The notes under the pieces were generated by a model. The model saw only the letters and a program-made list of their open reading frames with translations. It made no database searches and had not been told where the DNA came from. Positions 33,082 to 46,100 of a stretch of 64,000 nucleotides of DNA are shown here, piece by piece; within the stretch, counting starts at the first letter, position 1, and the number at the start of each line of letters is the position of its first letter. The position numbers and the translations under genes are program-made. The DNA is from Ipomoea triloba (lineage: Eukaryota > Streptophyta > Magnoliopsida > Solanales > Convolvulaceae), in assembly GCF_003576645.1 (NCBI RefSeq), contig NC_044920.1:23870363-23934362 (forward strand). The letters run 5' to 3'.

Positions 33082-36000
33082 CTATTTCTGTAAAGATGCT
33101 TCTTGGTTCTCAGCAGAAGCACTGGAGCCAGATTCCAGTCTTCTGAAAGCTAGTTTTTGCTGGGGAAGCTGTCCGTTGGAAAACGCTGTGACCTCAGTGT
33201 CTACCAAAATAGTATCCTCATCTCTGAAGTCTCCTCTCAAGATGCCCTTTGCAAGCTCATTTTCGACGTTCTGCTGAATTGTCCTCTTCACAGGCCTAGC
33301 ACCATAGTTTGGATCGTAACCCAGACTTCCGAGCAGCTGAATTGCAGCATCACTCACTTCCAGCTTTATTTTCCGGTCAGCTAACCTCTGCTGCACTCGT
33401 GCCAACTAGAGAAACAAAGACGGGAGTAAATGAGTTGGTTAACAGCGTTCCAACTACAATCATATATTGAATGAATTATGTACTTAATTGCAAAGCTATG
33501 TTCATTTAAGATGGAGGCTTCACCAGCTAGAAGATGAATTTTTAAACTTCCTTGATAAATTTCTATATCAAGTGTGTATATACTCAGCAATAAAATTAAT
33601 GATAAATAACGTACCTGTAATCTGACAATACTGTTGATCTGTTCACGGTCAAGAGGCTGGAATACTATGTATTCATCAACCCGATTCATGAATTCAGGGC
33701 GGAAAATCACTCTTGCAGCCTCCATTACCCTTCGCTTTATAGTTTCATAAGATTCCTCACTTGATAAGTTCTCTTCAGACGTGTTAAGAATATATTGCGA
33801 ACCTACATTTGACGTCATAATGATGACCGTGTTAGTGAAGCTCACTGTGCGCCCCTGTGAGTCTGTCACCCTACCATCATCCAAGATTTGAAGGAAGACA
33901 TTGAACACATCTGCATGGGCCTTCTCTATTTCATCGAATAAGATCACCGCATAGGGTCTCCTTCGAACAGTCTCGGTCAACTGTCCTCCTTCCTCGTATC
34001 CTACGTAACCAGGAGGGGCTCCAATTAGCCTGGAGACAGCGTGCTTTTCCATGTATTCACTCATATCAATACGCACAAGTGCTTCTTCCGTGTTAAACAA
34101 ATAAGTAGCAAGGGCTTTAGCTAACTCTGTCTTTCCAACACCGGTAGGGCCCATAAACATAAAACTAGCAATTGGGCGGTGAGGATCAGAAAGACCAGCC
34201 CGAGAGCGCTGGATGGCTTCAGCCACTGATCTAACTGCAGGATCTTGACCAACGACACGCTTATGCAGCTCTTCCTCCAAATGCAGCAGCTTCTCCCTTT
34301 CTGATTGTTGTAGCTTGGACACAGGAATTCCAGTCCATTTGCTGACAATTTCTGCAATGTCATTTCCAGTAACTTCTTCTCTAAGCATGGATTTTCCAGA
34401 CTTCATATATTCATCTAGCTCTTTCTCTGCAGCTTCAAGTTGGCGCTGCAACGAGTTCAGGCTCCCATACTTGAGTTCAGCAGCACGGTTAAGATCATAC
34501 TCCCGCTCTGCCTGTTGTATCTCAAGATTCACCCTATCAATCTGCACACCAAGAGTTCACTCAGTTTTATAGTCATCGCCCTTTAAATGGTTATTACAAG
34601 AAAAACACATGAAAAATCATGATAATGCTATCTGGATTGAATACCTCTTCCTTGATGGACTGTATGTTGGTCATGACGGTCTTTTCATGCTCCCATTGCT
34701 CATTCAGTTCAGCCTGTCTACTCTTTAGTAGAGACAATTCAGTCTCCAGGCGATTTAAGCGATCTTTGGATGCTTTATCTGTGTCATTAGTAAGTGATAG
34801 CCTCTCCATCTCCAACTTAAGAACTGCACGGTTGATCTCATCAAGGGCTGTAGGCTTTGAAGTTATTTCCATTTTCAATTTTGCTGCTGCTTCATCAACT
34901 AGATCAATAGCTGCAATTGGAGAAAAGGGTGTCACAGCACTTTATCGATCTGTTCTACACAACAACCAGCTCTTTAGAAAATACAGTAGAATATCATAAC
35001 GAACAATGCTGCAGTGCATCAAACCTTTGTCAGGTAAAAAGCGCCCACTGATGTAGCGATCAGAAAGAATTGCAGCATCAACTAATGCACCGTCTGATAT
35101 CCGGACTCCATGATGCAGCTCATATCTTTCTCGCAGTCCACGAAGTATAGAGATAGTATCTTCAACAGTAGGCTGATCAACATAGACTTGCTGGAACCGA
35201 CGCTCCAATGCTGGATCTTTTTCAATATATTTTCGATATTCATCCAGTGTGGTTGCACCAATGCAACGCAACTCTCCACGACCTAGCATGGGCTTCAAGA
35301 GATTGCCGGCATCCATAGCACCATTGGTGGCACCTGAAAGAAATTTAAAAGAAAAAAGAAAATCCAAGGTTAAAACTCACATGTTAGAAACCAGTAACAA
35401 AGGTCCATCATGCAAAACTTGCGACCAGCTAACACAAGGGGAATTAGAGCAATATGTAGTAATGACAGTAAGTTTCAACAAGCCTACCTGCTCCAACTAC
35501 AGTGTGAATCTCATCAATGAAAAGGATAATCTGCCCTTCAGAGTCAGTCACTTCCTTGAGCACGGCCTTTAGTCTATCTTCAAATTCACCTCTATATTTT
35601 GCACCAGCAATAAGTGCTCCCATGTCTAGGGATATCAACTGCAAATATGCAGTGAAATGAGTTAATAACCAGAACATAATTTAGCTGATCTAGGTGAATA
35701 CAGAATGGCTTAATTACTCACCCTTCGGTTCATCAAAGCTTGGGGGACATCTCCTTGCACAATTCTCTGGGCAAGCCTGTCAATCAGTAATCAGAGATCA
35801 ATAAAAGTACATGAAACTTTAAGCAATACTTGAGCATAAACATAATACTCGGACACTTAGGCACTAATGGTGACTTTTTGAAATAAATTCCTGTGCTAGC
35901 AGCAGGGCATGGTGTAAATAAGAATAGTACAGGAAACTGCACTTACCCTTCAGAAATTGCAGTTTTCCCAACACCTGGCTCCCCAATTAGCACAGGATTA

Positions 36001-37539
36001 TTCTTAGTTCTCCGCGAAAGGATTTGAATGCATCTCCGTATCTCATCATCTCGGCCTATAACAGGATCAAGCTTCCCTGCCTTTGCCATGGCAGTTAAGT
36101 CTTTTCCATATTTTTCCAGAGCTTCATACTTCCCTTCTGGGTCTGTACAGAATTTACAAATGAGGTATGGTTGACAAATAATAAGTGCTCATCAAACATT
36201 ACAACACTCCATCTGTACAATGATTCACAAGTTATTAACAGCAAAACGTATCAACCCATAGCATGTGAGAACAAAATAATTTTTGGTGAAGAGATGAATT
36301 CAAACTTTTGCTTATATAGTATGAAATAACCAGACACACTGAGGAATGGATGCACCAATGCGGCAACTGAACTCCACAAATAGCTAAAAATTAATTACAT
36401 AATGAAGCAAACCACAAATATACAGATGGTGAGCAAAACCAAGTTAGATGGTCAATGAATGACACAAGAGAAAATATATCTCAAATTATCAAGACTGAAA
36501 TTTCTTAAGCATAAAATAAACAAAATCACAGGGAAAGCTGGCAAATGAAGCTGTTATAACCTTGATCAATAACAGTTTGGCGTCCCCTTATGGCTTGTAT
36601 GGCATCTCTTAGAGTCTTTTCAGCAATTTGAAAATCCTTGAACAGCTGCTTCCCAAATCTCCTATCTTGTAAAAAGCCAAGCACCATATGCTCCACTGAC
36701 ACAAACGAATCACCGTACTCTTTCTTGAACTCCCGGGCGCGCTGTATCAAGGCTTCTAAGTCTCGCCCCAACATCGAACCCGCTGACTCACCGAGAACCT
36801 GAGATGATTTTGTAGGCAGAAATCAACAAGTGAGTTTTTAACATTCTGGGTAAGGGCACGCATGATACTACAATTCAGATAGAGTAATGAGCAGTGATAG
36901 GTATATGCTTTCTAAAATTCAGATTATCCAAGGCAAACCTTTGGTTGGCGATCGATGAACCGCACGGTGGCTTCAAGCAGACGGGTATTATCTACACCGG
37001 CCTTGGAAAAAATCCGGCGAGCAAGCCCGTTCTTTTGCTCCAGCAGCGCCTTCATCAAGTGCTCCGTCTCCACTATCTGGTGCTTGTTTTCTTTCGCCAC
37101 CTCCGGCGACGAAACTATAGCTTGCCACGCCATTTCCGTAAACTCTTGCTGCGTAACCGCCTGAAACAAACATCACCAATCTCCCATTTTCAGCCGAAAG
37201 AAATATTCTTTTATATTATCACGCGGAAATTAATCAACCAATACGAGTATAGAAATTTAAGCATGTATATGAAGGATTAATTAACATTTAACAAATAACA
37301 ACCTTTCCGCTAGCGGCATCGCATCGTACAATAAATGACCTCGAGCTTTTCCCAATTGTATCATCTTTCCTGGTAAAAATCGGGTATTTCCTCTTCAATT
37401 TAAGCGAACTTAGGGTTCTGAGCCCCCGAGGCTTGGCTGAGACGTTAACGGATACGGGCGGCTGAAAAGAAACCGGAGCTGCTCTATTGGACGGCTGGAC
37501 GCAACACTGGACACCGGAAAACGACGCCGTTGTTGCCAT
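33082..37539 (-). CDS. CLPB3: Chloroplast ClpB/Hsp100 disaggregase
   Basis: Ten exons: 37539-37303, 37160-36939, 36798-36561, 36142-35947, 35776-35722, 35638-35488, 35333-35025, 34910-34645, 34541-33615 and 33405-33082. They join to 974 residues. The first roughly 75 residues are a Ser/Arg/Lys-rich transit peptide. Clp_N repeats occupy about 80-225. AAA1 has Walker A GEPGVGKT (286-293), pore segment AKYRGEFE (329-336) and Walker B FIDEIH (356-361). The coiled-coil middle domain (about 450-600) marks a ClpB rather than a ClpC. AAA2 has Walker A GPTGVGKT (689-696), pore loop GYVGYEEG and Walker [10 protein letters not shown] (759-767). The ClpC-type IGF loop for the ClpP protease is absent. The enzyme is an ATP-driven stromal disaggregase; the Arabidopsis orthologue (APG6) is needed for chloroplast development. 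The transit peptide favours the plastid over the mitochondrial paralogue. Confidence 0.96.
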
Positions 37540-38133
37540 AGATTGTGTGTTCTCCGGAGAGCGATACGGAAAGTATGGAAATCTGAGCTTTCTGCAAATC
37601 GCGGGAGATAACGGAATCACAGAAATGAGAGGTGAAGAAGATTGAATTGAGGTATTTCGAGGGCAATAGATCACTCTCGTAGGTTAAATCCTACTGCAAT
37701 ACGGAAAAATGATAAAAGTTAGAGCATTCTTGAAGGTGCGAGAACCCGAAAGCGTTCCGATGCTGTGCACGAAGCCGGGAGTTGTGCTCAGTTTTAGTAC
37801 ACTTGGCACTTTTCTACTGGGCCTCGGGTACGACAAAATTGCATCATCTTCATCTTCATTCACGAAAATTTGCTGTTTTTTTAAACCTAATTTTTAAATT
37901 GCATTCTGGGTAATAGACTTTCTCCAAATTGAGCATTTGGCTCAAGTAATCTTATATTACTAATAATTCCTTAGTTAATGTTACATTATGAAATTACTTT
38001 AAGGTAATGACTTTCTCCAAAATTGATGTACCGATAATATTTTAAGGTAATGTGATTACTCTCGTCTTTTTAAGTAAATTAAAATTTGTCAATTAATTCT
38101 TTTTTTTTGCCAAATGTTAGCTAATTCTTATAT

Positions 38134-38168
<35 letters not shown>

Positions 38169-39118
38169 AATATAATAACAATAACAACATATAAAATATG
38201 TATATAATCAAATATACATGTCTATATATTTATTTAAGCATTATACACACACATATATAGAAGATATTATAATATTTAATTCATAATATAACCCTTAATC
38301 TTACATTCCAAAAATATCAAATTACCTTTCAAGGATTAATCCTATTACCAAAGGTAATATCACATTTGAACCGCCTCCAAAATTAAAAATAAAATAATAT
38401 TTAAGCATTATATAACATTAGCATGCATTTGATTTTACAAACATTAGTATGCATTTGATTTTACATCATAACACATAACACTTCCGATTACCTCTTCAAT
38501 CTTTGAGCTAATTATATATCACCAATATAAATTGATTTATATCTTTGTGATCTTTTACCGACTAGGATCAAAAGGTAAACTTCATTTAAAGCAAACTTTC
38601 GGTTAGTGATAGTAGCTTTTTCTGTAAATAAAAATAAATAAATTAAAGCATCATATGTAGAAGTGCCACACTGCCAAAAAGGCAAAAATCAAACAGTATA
38701 AATGAAACTTAGCCGGCAAAATTTGTATAGACAAATCAGATGTTTTACACATTGAAACAATTGGTTCGACGGACAGGACAATATCATATGCTCAGAGCTC
38801 ACAAGCCTGTAATGTGGGGAGTAGAGAAACCTTAACCGAAACAAAATTCATCAAAAAGCTAAAATGGTGTACGAGAAGAAACTAGCAATACATATCAATC
38901 TGAACAAGAACAGTAGAACGCAATCCCTCGGATGGAAGTTGAGGCCACCGGCTACTGATCACGAAGTCCTGAACTTCTGTGCTGACACCGATTCGTACAT
39001 TCTTTATCTGCAAGGTCCTTAATTCTTTTAGGAGAAATTTACGAGATTTCGTTCCTATTAAGAGGGAACAAATCCTACGGACCTGCAAAGAATTTGTCCC
39101 CTTTGTTGGAAATGTAGT
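37540..39118. other. Spacer upstream of CLPB3 and 3' of MUB
   Basis: It holds the CLPB3 5' flank, an AT microsatellite (about 38137-38165) and a diverged duplication of TTAGTATGCATTTGATTTTACA (38430-38465). Part of 38.7-39.1 kb is probably MUB 3' untranslated sequence. No other gene is seen. Confidence 0.55.
38137..38165. repeat. AT microsatellite
   Basis: An uninterrupted TA dinucleotide run in the CLPB3-MUB spacer. Confidence 0.9.
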
Positions 39119-40725
39119 TCATAGTATGACACAAACGCATCTCTTCTGCTTTGGGTCATTTGCCATTTTCTTTTCTGTTCAAAAAAAAAAAAAAAAGTTC
39201 GAGAAATGGTTAACAAAGAGCAAAGCGCGAGCATCATCTTGGTAATAAGCTACAACATTTCCCAGGTTAAAATTTGGTATATGTACATCTAGGGTTAAAA
39301 TTTGGTATATGTACATCTAGATCTATCATGCCTTCAGAATATGACGGGATAAAGTAAAGGCTTTAGAAAAGCAGTACTTCAATGAAAATAAGGGTTCAAA
39401 CTGGATTTGTACTGACCTTTCTCCTGAGGTGGTGGTTGAATGACAACATGCATTGTTGTGACTCCTCCAGGAATGTCACATAACGGGCTCTGGCACTCCC
39501 CCACTGTTTTGTTGTTCTCTAATATTCTCCCCGCGCTGATTAACTTGACATCTTTTAGGGTTCTTGGGCCATTTTCCTTTTCTATTCAAAAGAAATACAC
39601 ATCCAAGTTAAATGCACCTTCAAGCCTTAACAAGATTAAAGCCCAGTAGATACTACAGAACAACCAAAGTAAAAATCAATGAACGAGCGTACAAATTTAT
39701 GAGACAACAACAACGCCCTGGTGAATCAGGTGCAGGCATTAAAGATATTGCAGAATACCGAGACCACCTAGTGCCTTTGTAATCTTATTCTGTTCAATTT
39801 TTATTTTTCAGAGTAGGGATGCCATTCAATAATATCATACTCCAAGTCTCCAACCAATAAGATTTTCTTCTTGACGTTTCAAGACAACATTTAAAGACTC
39901 GAAGTGCATGAGCCAAGTGGCAAGCTGCACTACACGCTTTGTAATAAGAGCAACTCGGGGGCAACCCCAACCAAATTGGTCAGGCTATTGACTTCATAAC
40001 CACAAGGTTACAAGTTCAACTCTAAGCGGGAATGGCTTATTGGCCTTCTTAGTTTGAGTCGGTAAGCTATGGGCAACCTAGGCTGGTTTACCAACTGGTA
40101 GCCCTTTGCTAGCTAAGGTCACAAGGCAAGATTTATCCAATGCACACCCTCAAGTGGTGGATTCAGGTTTTCCTCGTCACTCCAAAAAACAAGAGCAACT
40201 CAGTTGATTTCATCACAATTCATTTTCACATACAAACCATAAACAGACATTTGCACACTCTCAAAAGTCAAAACTATCTCATAATGCTCAAACCGCTAGC
40301 AAAACAAGGAAGTAATGCCCAAACTAATTACCAAATACCCTCTCACCATGATACTAAATAATCATTTACTTTCACAGCCATCTCTTAGTATAAGTAAAGA
40401 TGCAAGTGTTAGAAAAGAAAACATTAAATCATACTGATACCATTAAAATCATCAGAGCTACAGCAACCAAACACACAAAGGCCTCAATATTTCAAGTCCA
40501 AACACACAAGTCTTTAAAGGAGGAAAGCATCTATTGTGTAGAACACAACACAATTCAGAACATATCATATTCAAGCAAAACACTAGACTAACCTTTAGGC
40601 CACTGAGCAAGTATGTTCTCCTTCAAGGTTGCAACACTGGTAGCCGCAGAAAAACTTTTGGGCCCTATATCTGTTCCATCAATCAATCTAAACTTGATCT
40701 CTAACTGATCTTTGCCTCCAGACAT
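39119..40725 (-). CDS. MUB: Membrane-anchored ubiquitin-fold protein
   Basis: Three exons, each too short to stand out alone: 40725-40593, 39581-39417 and 39174-39119. Phase-1 junctions give 117 residues, the usual MUB length. Exon 1 begins MSGGKDQLEIKFRLIDGTDI and ends LAQWPK. Exon 2 contains GPRTLKDVKLISAGRILENN and the family block VTTMHVVIQPPP. Exon 3 ends KQKRCVCVIL, a CaaX box (CVIL; Leu at the last position favours geranylgeranylation) with an extra upstream Cys that could be palmitoylated. MUBs sit on the plasma membrane and dock group VI E2 ubiquitin-conjugating enzymes. A leader intron (41003 GTAAGC donor to an acceptor near 40815) is inferred. Intron 1 carries a SINE; intron 2 carries a 28-bp duplication. 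Confidence 0.93.
39265..39320. repeat. 28-bp tandem duplication in MUB intron 2
   Basis: Two identical 28-base units beginning GGTTAAAATTTGGTATATGT at 39265 and 39293. Confidence 0.9.
39957..40190 (+). mobile_element. SINE in MUB intron 1, 11-bp target duplication
   Basis: AAGAGCAACTC flanks the element at 39946-39956 and 40191-40201. The body opens GGGGGCAACCCCAACC, then TGGTCAGGCTATTGAC (box-A-like) and AAGTTCAACTC (box-B-like). It ends in CCAAAAAAC. It is inserted antisense to MUB, inside intron 1 (39582-40592). Related copies are at 32636, 7728 and 21404. Confidence 0.87.
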
Positions 40726-41550
40726 ACTCCTATCTCCTTCAACAATTCAATATATCCAATTTTCAAGAACTTCGCCTCTAGTCCTCCCCCAATTGAACAA
40801 ATGATTTCAGAAACCTAACCAAAAAGTTAAGAGAAGTGGGGAAAATGATTACTCAAAGGAAGAAAACTTGAACACTTCAAGAGCAATCAATCACACAGCA
40901 AAAAGTTCAAACGGAACCCCAGAACTAAATACTGAAATATGGAAGAAAAAAGTACAACTTTTTAGCTGAATTGATCTAGAAATTACTGCACTAATAGGCT
41001 TACCTGTCTGAAGAACTGATCTGGGTCCCTCCACGCACACCTTAGCTAAACTTTTTCTCCTTTTATTCTCCGGCGGGGGTGCCGGAACCGAGTCAACGGA
41101 GAAGACGAGGGAGGTGAGGCGTGTGAAGCATTTGAGAATATGTAAAGTAGCGGCGAAATTAGTAAATAATTTGATTAAATAATGATGGAATATAATAAAG
41201 TGAGGGGGGAATTGAAAGAAATTTGCAGAAGACGAGGCTGTTTCGGAGTTTTCAAAGGGTGGTGCGGTGCGTGATTTTGGTCAACGAATCCACCTTCTCG
41301 TGCCCTACGCCTTCTTCTTCAGTCTTCTTCTTCCAATCCTCTTCCGTGGCGGTCAAATCAAACATATTTTTCCCATTTGTATTCATATCTTTTCCCTTGC
41401 CCTTTTTGGTACTCCGTATTACCGTTACGGCAATAGAATATTGCCATATACACGTAACTTTTACCTAACAAATTTTACCGTATCTTTTAGTTTTAAAAAA
41501 ATAGTTTGATATTTTTATGAATAATAAAACCAAATTTATTATTTCTTTTA

Positions 41551-41670
41551 TTTATAAAAAGAATCACAATAACAATTGCTATTTTTACTTTTTAATATCA
41601 TAGGTCCTCTTTTATAAAAAGAATCACAATAACCATTGTTATTTTTACTTTTTAATATTATATGTCCTGA
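41551..41670. repeat. 60-bp tandem duplication
   Basis: Units starting TTTATAAAAAGAATCACAAT at 41551 and 41611 are nearly identical. Confidence 0.9.
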
Positions 41671-41989
41671 ACATGATTCTTTAACAAAAAATCATCAGTT
41701 CAATTCTTCAAATTTTTTACATAAGATCTTTTTAATGCAAATTTTTTACATAAGATCTTTGTAATGCAATATTTTACAAGCTAATTAATAACAAGAATAG
41801 GTTATAAGTTGACCTTACCTTCAGGATTGCTGTACAAATATATAATAATATATTAATATGTGTTCACACAAGTGAGTTTGCTGGAATTTGTAGTTAAAAA
41901 CTTTGAAATTTTCTAATATGTTGATTAGCACAGGTACATCTTATAATCATTACTAATTTACTATTTATATATCAACATAATTATACTAA

Positions 41990-42261
41990 GACTATGCTTG
42001 GTAAAAATATTAACTTATTTGACCACTATTAACTGTTTAACTTAGTTAAAAATCAATATGTGTCTGGTTATTCAACTTTTTGTGACTCTCAAAATGCTAA
42101 AATATAAAAAGTTACTCAAAGCAACTTTTTCAATTAATTTTTTGAAAAAAGAAATATTTCGTACTAAACAGCTATCAGCTAATTTACCAAACACTTTTCT
42201 ACAATAGCTAATGTTATCAACTAGTCATACTCAGCTAACATCCCTTTACCCAAACATGCCC
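41990..42261. mobile_element. Tourist-like MITE (diverged)
   Basis: Ends GACTATGCTTGG and CCAAACATGCCC form imperfect inverted repeats, flanked by TAA at 41987-41989 and 42262-42264. About 272 bp, AT-rich, no coding sequence. Confidence 0.6.
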
Positions 42262-42669
42262 TAAGTACAATTTTCATACTAAATATAATCGTATTGATAT
42301 ACACATAAGGGTACAAAGGTGCAGGTACTATTTGGCATGGTAGATTTTCCCAAAAAAATTTCAGGGTGTGATTATATACTAACATAACATTTCATAAAAC
42401 CTAAAAAGTAGCCAAGGTAAATTCTGAAAACCTCGTAGAAGAAAAAAAAAATATTCTGCATATATCAATTAATGAATTTCATACAAAATAAATAGCAACT
42501 CCACCTAAGTAATAAATTGCCCAAATGAACACAGATTGGTGGTGTACCCAACTCAGAGTGGGTTATACCTGTATTTCCACAACCTACAAACTAATATCAC
42601 CATGATGACTAGAAGAGGAAGTGGGAAAAGGCGTGCAAATAACAACAAAACTAAGACGGACAAAAGGAA

Positions 42670-42693
42670 ATAATAATAATAATAATAATAATG
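42670..42693. repeat. AAT trinucleotide repeat
   Basis: Eight tandem AAT units in the spacer downstream of the GAUT gene, possibly in its 3' untranslated region. Confidence 0.85.
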
Positions 42694-43158
42694 GAATTAA
42701 GTTAAAGAATGGTCTGTGTCTAATGGGGGCACAATAGGAGCTGTTTAACAGGACCTGCACCAAGCTTTCCTCTTCTCTGCACAAATTAGGCTGCGCGATA
42801 GTGACAACCACTTTCTGCAATGCCCCATTATTCCTTCCTAATGACTAGAGTCATAAGCTACAGCAAAACTAAGATGCCAAAACAATGTCCTTTGTCCAAT
42901 CAAAAAATAGACGATGAACAGATATTTTACATACGTAAAGAATGACTTTCATACCCATGCTAGCGATGCAGGTTCTCAGGTCTTCAGTAGAGAGGGAGAG
43001 CATAGATCCAAGCTTGAATACTACACCAATCCAGCCAAGGCTCAAATCTCTTTCCCAATCAGAGACTAGAGTAGACAAAATTCTCTTGGCAACCAACAAA
43101 AGTGGAGCCAACCCATGCCTTCAAAACTTCTCTGCTCTTTCTTCATGTAGACCTCAGT

Positions 43159-46100
43159 CTACTCCAAGATATGGCAATTCCTTATGAAATCATTGGAATA
43201 GTTCACATATTTGGTCCAAAACGGCCGCAGATGTTCAAATCCTATTTCCAACCATGGCTTTGACTGGCCATTGTAGTGGATTACAGCAGCCTTTTTGACA
43301 TTCTCCACATTGGTCTTACTCTGGTAGCCCAAACCAAGCATGTGCCAAGATGCGTCAATTGGGTGGACGTTGCCTTTGAATGCAATCAAGGCAGGAGGAA
43401 GTGTTCCAAGCCTCCACATTGTCAAGTTTGAGTTCAGATTCTACAATAACAAAAGTGTGTTAAAAAGATTAACAGCTTACATGTACTTCATTCCCTGAAA
43501 AAACTTTTAATATTTGTCAAGAAAAAGATAATGAACATATACACAAGTAAAGTAAAGGTTCATGCATCACAGCATAGAAGCACTCTATTCTTCTCAATTT
43601 CTAGACTCAGTCCCAGTTACACCTCTTCCGAGGGATTTTAGATGGGAGCTAAAGTCGATGGTCCCATAGGCACTAACTACTTAGCAGTTCAATGTTTCTG
43701 TTTTGTCAATTATAGGCAGTCAAGATCTCAAGTATTCAGTAAATCTCAGAACTTGTAATTACAAGTTCAAAAGGATAAATACCTCATAGGTCAAATAAGA
43801 AATGCAAAAATGAAATTATTTATATCAAACAATAATACTCAAAAAGAAAATATATGATATGTTGCTGTTTTCAAAACCTGCAGTCTCTACAAAACAAAAT
43901 GCATATGCCAGCTAACAGACCATTAAGAAAATGAAAATGCAATTGAGCTAATGAAGTTTAATTCAAATTCCAATAACTAGAGCCCCTATCATAGAAGATT
44001 AAATATGCCACTCCTAAAAAACTACTTCTCTAAACCCATCAGACGGTATAAACCATGGATCACATGTAATAACAATACATTTACCTCCTTGAGCCATTTG
44101 TGATAAGTTTCTCTTATATCTGCCTTCCTCCATGCAGACAAGTCAAAGATATTCATACCATAAGCCCAGGCACAATCATCAGGATTTAAGGTCTTTGCTA
44201 TTAGAGGATGAGAAAAGTTGAAGTAATTTCTGAATCGCTTTGACATGACCCACTCATCCTCACCTTTACAGGTCTCAACTGCCCCATTAACCTTTCCATT
44301 AAGGTCAATGTCCCATAATGGAGATAAATCACGCTGAATTACAACATCATCATCTAAGAAAACCACTTTCTCTAGATTTGGAAAAAGCTGCAGAATAAGG
44401 AGGTAAATGAGTTCAAATATTCTCATTGAAAAGAAGTAAATATTATATTAAAGAAAATGAAGAAGAATTAGAAGGATAGAAAAGAACTACTATGGAAAAA
44501 AGGCAAAAGCAAACTTTGAGAGGTGAAGTTTGGTATAAAAATACAGTAACCAAAGCAGGAAATTGGTGCCTTTTTCTTCCCACTACCACTTGTCCTTTTC
44601 TTTCTTCTATTTTTCCCTCTCACCAAGAGCATTTCAAGACATGCCCAAATGTTCTTGATAAACACTACCAATTTGCCATTTTAAATGCATGGTGAACATG
44701 GATGAGGGCATGAGAGAGACAGGCTTTTTAGACTTTCTACCTTCATCTTAGATTAAGGATATATACAATTCAATTCAAACAAACCTTATAGTTGGGGAGA
44801 AAAATATTGTGTCTATCATAACAATGACTGTTCTATAATCTTTACTTCAGCTGTTACGCCAAAGCAGCTAAAGGTAATTATTTTTGTTATACAACTGCAT
44901 ACCTCAGGAAGATATATGCGAAGATGGTTGAGCAAGGAGATATATTTTGGACTTCTAGTCTGCAATTTTGAAGCAAAGGAGCGGGGAGTAGTATCACTAA
45001 GATTGGCTCCTGCAACATGATTCCCATGGTAATAATTACGAATACCACTATGGGTCTCCACAGCTTCAAGCACTGGAACATTCTCTCTTGTCAACCAGTC
45101 AAACTGGTGAACACCTTTTACTTCAACAATAGCAGGAGAGACAGGATTTAGAGCAAACCAAGAGTGCATCCCAGGATAGGTTTTCTTGTCAGTGATGACA
45201 TGGAAAACAATCTTTTCAGGTTTTAGAGATGACTGGACAGCAGAATCGACCACCACGGAAGCAGCAAGGATGTTATCAGTTGACAACACAAAATGGTGTA
45301 ATGAGTTGTCAGAAAGAGAAGGAAGTAACTCTGGTGAAGGCAATTGTTTACGTGCATTAGCATTAGAGGAATACTCATCAGTTAACCGCAGTGAGAGACA
45401 ATGAATGCCCTTAGGTATTGAACTTGCAGCAAAGTGTTTATTCATCAACTCTGAAAATTTAGATTCTCTAATCTCCTTTTGAGACCTCTCCATCTGCAAA
45501 TGAGATAAGCAGTTGACAAAGAACAAAATTACAAATTAAATGGTATCCTCGTCTAAGTAAAAGAAGTACTTCAAAGTAACTAATAAATTAAACTCATCTA
45601 GGCATTTATTTCATGAAACTTGGGTACAAACTCAGAATCATCCTTTCACTCAACTAATCAACTATAGCAAAAATACCTTTTTGGTGGCAATTGATTGATC
45701 TGAATCACTGGGCACTCACCGTGCAGTGAGTACCCATCACCAAAAAACAAAAAGAAAAAAAAAATACAGCAAAAACAGCAAACTAATGTATCAGATGAAA
45801 AGGCAGTGTAATTGATCCCATTATTCTCTTGAAAGAATAAAACTAGTGCATTGGGAAAAGTGGGATGAAATAAAAAAGAATTGCAAAGAAAGGTACAAGT
45901 CCATACCATTCCCTTCAATATCAGTACAAACTCCTTTGCATTGTGCTTATTATTTTTCATTTCAGAAACAAGTTGACTAAACGAATCTGGGAGCTTCAAG
46001 TCAGTTGGCACTTCCTCAGAGCTAACTTGATTGAGGATCTTAACAAAATCCTTAACCAGCCTCTGGTAAACAGGAGCAATGAGACAGCTTCAGATTCCAG

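Larger units (their letters stand above)
40726..43158. other. Spacer 5' of MUB and 3' of the GAUT gene
   Basis: It contains the MUB leader and promoter (to about 41.2 kb), a 60-bp tandem duplication (41551-41670), a second short duplication of TTTTTTACATAAGATCTTT (near 41700-41760), a Tourist-like element (41990-42261) and an AAT repeat (42670-42693). Sequence near 42.6-43.1 kb may be GAUT 3' untranslated region. No other gene is seen. Confidence 0.55.
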
